Positions 63,145-64,000 of a DNA stretch of 64,000 bases are shown piece after piece. The position numbers and the translations under genes are program-made. The notes beneath the pieces were generated by a model. That model saw nothing but the letters and a program-made list of their open reading frames with translations. It did not search any database and was not told the origin of the DNA. Source of the DNA: Moniliella sp. 'wahieum' (Eukaryota; Basidiomycota; Moniliellomycetes; Moniliellales; Moniliellaceae); contig RSEE01000014.1 in the NCBI GenBank assembly GCA_003971905.1, forward strand, positions 903,205-967,204, given 5' to 3'. Positions within the stretch are counted from its first letter, which is position 1, and each line of letters starts with the position of its first letter.

Positions 63145-64000
63145 CTAAGACGCAATCTTCCACTTGAGCTGCTTGCCTGCCAGAAAGGGAACGACAGCAA
63201 TCTTCCGGGCTGCGTGTCAGGCCAAGTCTGGTGGCGGCCAAGACATACTCGGCCGGAACCTTACCATCGTCTGCCTGTGCTCTACAGTCCTGACCAGGGT
63301 GACGGTAGGCGTGGCTTCCAGAAGGGAGGGTGTGGCATAAAAGCGCGGGCATCATTGCGGCTCACAAATCCTTCTAGCTGCTCCAGCGCACCAAACGATT
63401 CAGCAGCGTTGCACAGAGCGGAAGCAGAATCGCCGATGTGTACACCCCGGCCGCACAGGCACCCTGGGCCGCTGCGGCATAGCTGCCATGAGAGGAAGCC
63501 GAGGGCACTGTTGGTGAACGGATGGGAGCCGAGTCAGAGCCAGGAAAGAAACGCGGATGGCCAGAACGAAACAATGTCCTGCAGAGCAGCACGATCAGAG
63601 GGATACTTGGCAACTGGCTTGCAAAAGTTGAGCGGCTTGCCGGCCCAGTCGTCGACAATGAGCGCGAGGTGGTGAGCGGTGATGGAGCAGCCAACGGTTG
63701 CACCACACTGCTTCACCGCCTCCACCGCGGCAGCAGTTGTGGCGTGCTCCAGTACATCCGGAGGGTGGGGAAGCGAGTGTGGATTTTGTGGAGTTGTTTG
63801 AGGAATGCTTCTTCAGCGTTCAAAACACAAATTCCCTGCGCGTAAGATGAAAATGTTAGCCCAAGATGGCGAGGCATGTCACACGACACCCAGGAGAGGC
63901 ACAGCGTCAAGACGGGAAAGGGGGCGGTGAATCAACTAGACCACGCACAAGGTCTGGGTCGCTTGGGATTTCCCCATGAAGATTGAGTACCAGCCCCTCC
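63145..64000 (-). CDS. URA4: Dihydroorotase, pyrimidine biosynthesis (5' end beyond window)
   Basis: Catalyses reversible cyclisation of carbamoyl aspartate to dihydroorotate, the third step of UMP synthesis. The window holds the C-terminal two thirds. LVLNLHGEIPSDPDL near 63990 carries a metal-ligand histidine. An intron at 63836-63948 (GTGCGT..CAG) separates it from GICVLNAEEAFL. ITAHHLALIVDDWAG near 63670 and LNFCKPVAKYPSDRAAL near 63630 follow, then GHPRFFPGSDSAP with the catalytic Asp near 63540 and CAAGVYTSAILLPL near 63440. The end VVPFLAGKQLKW stops at TAG 63145. Frame breaks include a short AAAA run at 63339-63342. About 100 N-terminal residues lie to the right of the window. Confidence 0.92.

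Noticed and set aside
1-64000. CRISPR arrays, operons, riboswitches and ribosome binding sites
   Set aside because: The window is a eukaryotic nuclear genome. The tandem repeats seen are microsatellites or LTRs without the repeat-spacer pattern.

Overview
This window is nuclear DNA of a GC-rich fungus, most likely a dikaryon and probably a basidiomycete. The evidence is short GT..AG introns (about 37 to 113 bp), a Zn2Cys6 factor with the fungal middle homology region, the fungal genes ROT1, SCT1/GPT2-type acyltransferase, NDT1-type carrier and RTC6-type bL36m, Ty1/copia retrotransposons, and one reading frame resembling the tail of KDZ-type transposase genes common in basidiomycetes. The species cannot be named from the sequence.

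Layout. 0.2-3.9 kb: USP7/Ubp15 deubiquitinase (-). 5.3-6.3: phosphoglycerate mutase (+). 6.5-10.3: Zn2Cys6 transcription factor (-). 10.9-14.0: PHD-finger protein (-). 14.0-18.7: long non-coding stretch with short repeats. 18.7-20.2: heat-shock-factor-type regulator (+). 21.3: tRNA-Ala(CGC) with a 13-nt intron. 23.9-27.0: SCT1/GPT2-type acyltransferase (+). 27.6-28.4: ROT1 (-). 29.4-29.9: mitochondrial bL36 (+). 30.8-35.8: complete copia element A (-) with 160-bp LTRs and a 5-bp target duplication. 35.9-38.1: MFS drug/polyamine-type transporter (+). 38.8-39.9: RPA32/RFA2 (+). 40.4-53.2: copia element B as a tandem double (LTR-internal-LTR-internal-LTR, -) within one 5-bp target duplication. 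53.3-56.2: repeats, hairpins and unassigned sequence. 56.2-57.9: KDZ-like tail gene (+). 58.3-59.3: mitochondrial NAD+ carrier-like (+). 60.0-60.9: CCDC137-like protein (-). 61.9-62.4: hypothetical. 63.1-64.0: dihydroorotase URA4 (-), running off the window.

The genes are ordinary single-copy housekeeping and regulatory genes without obvious functional clustering. The accessory content is the two copia families and short repeats with a 7-bp period in the spacers.

Caution: almost every single-copy gene needs one or more one-base corrections to read through, mostly at homopolymers, and the two copies of element B differ largely by one-base indels. This looks like uncorrected long-read error rather than mass pseudogenisation. 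CDS spans are therefore gene envelopes from start to stop including introns, not clean open frames. The most interesting biology is an in-frame UAG between gag and pol in element A, with a probable parallel in the unrelated element B.
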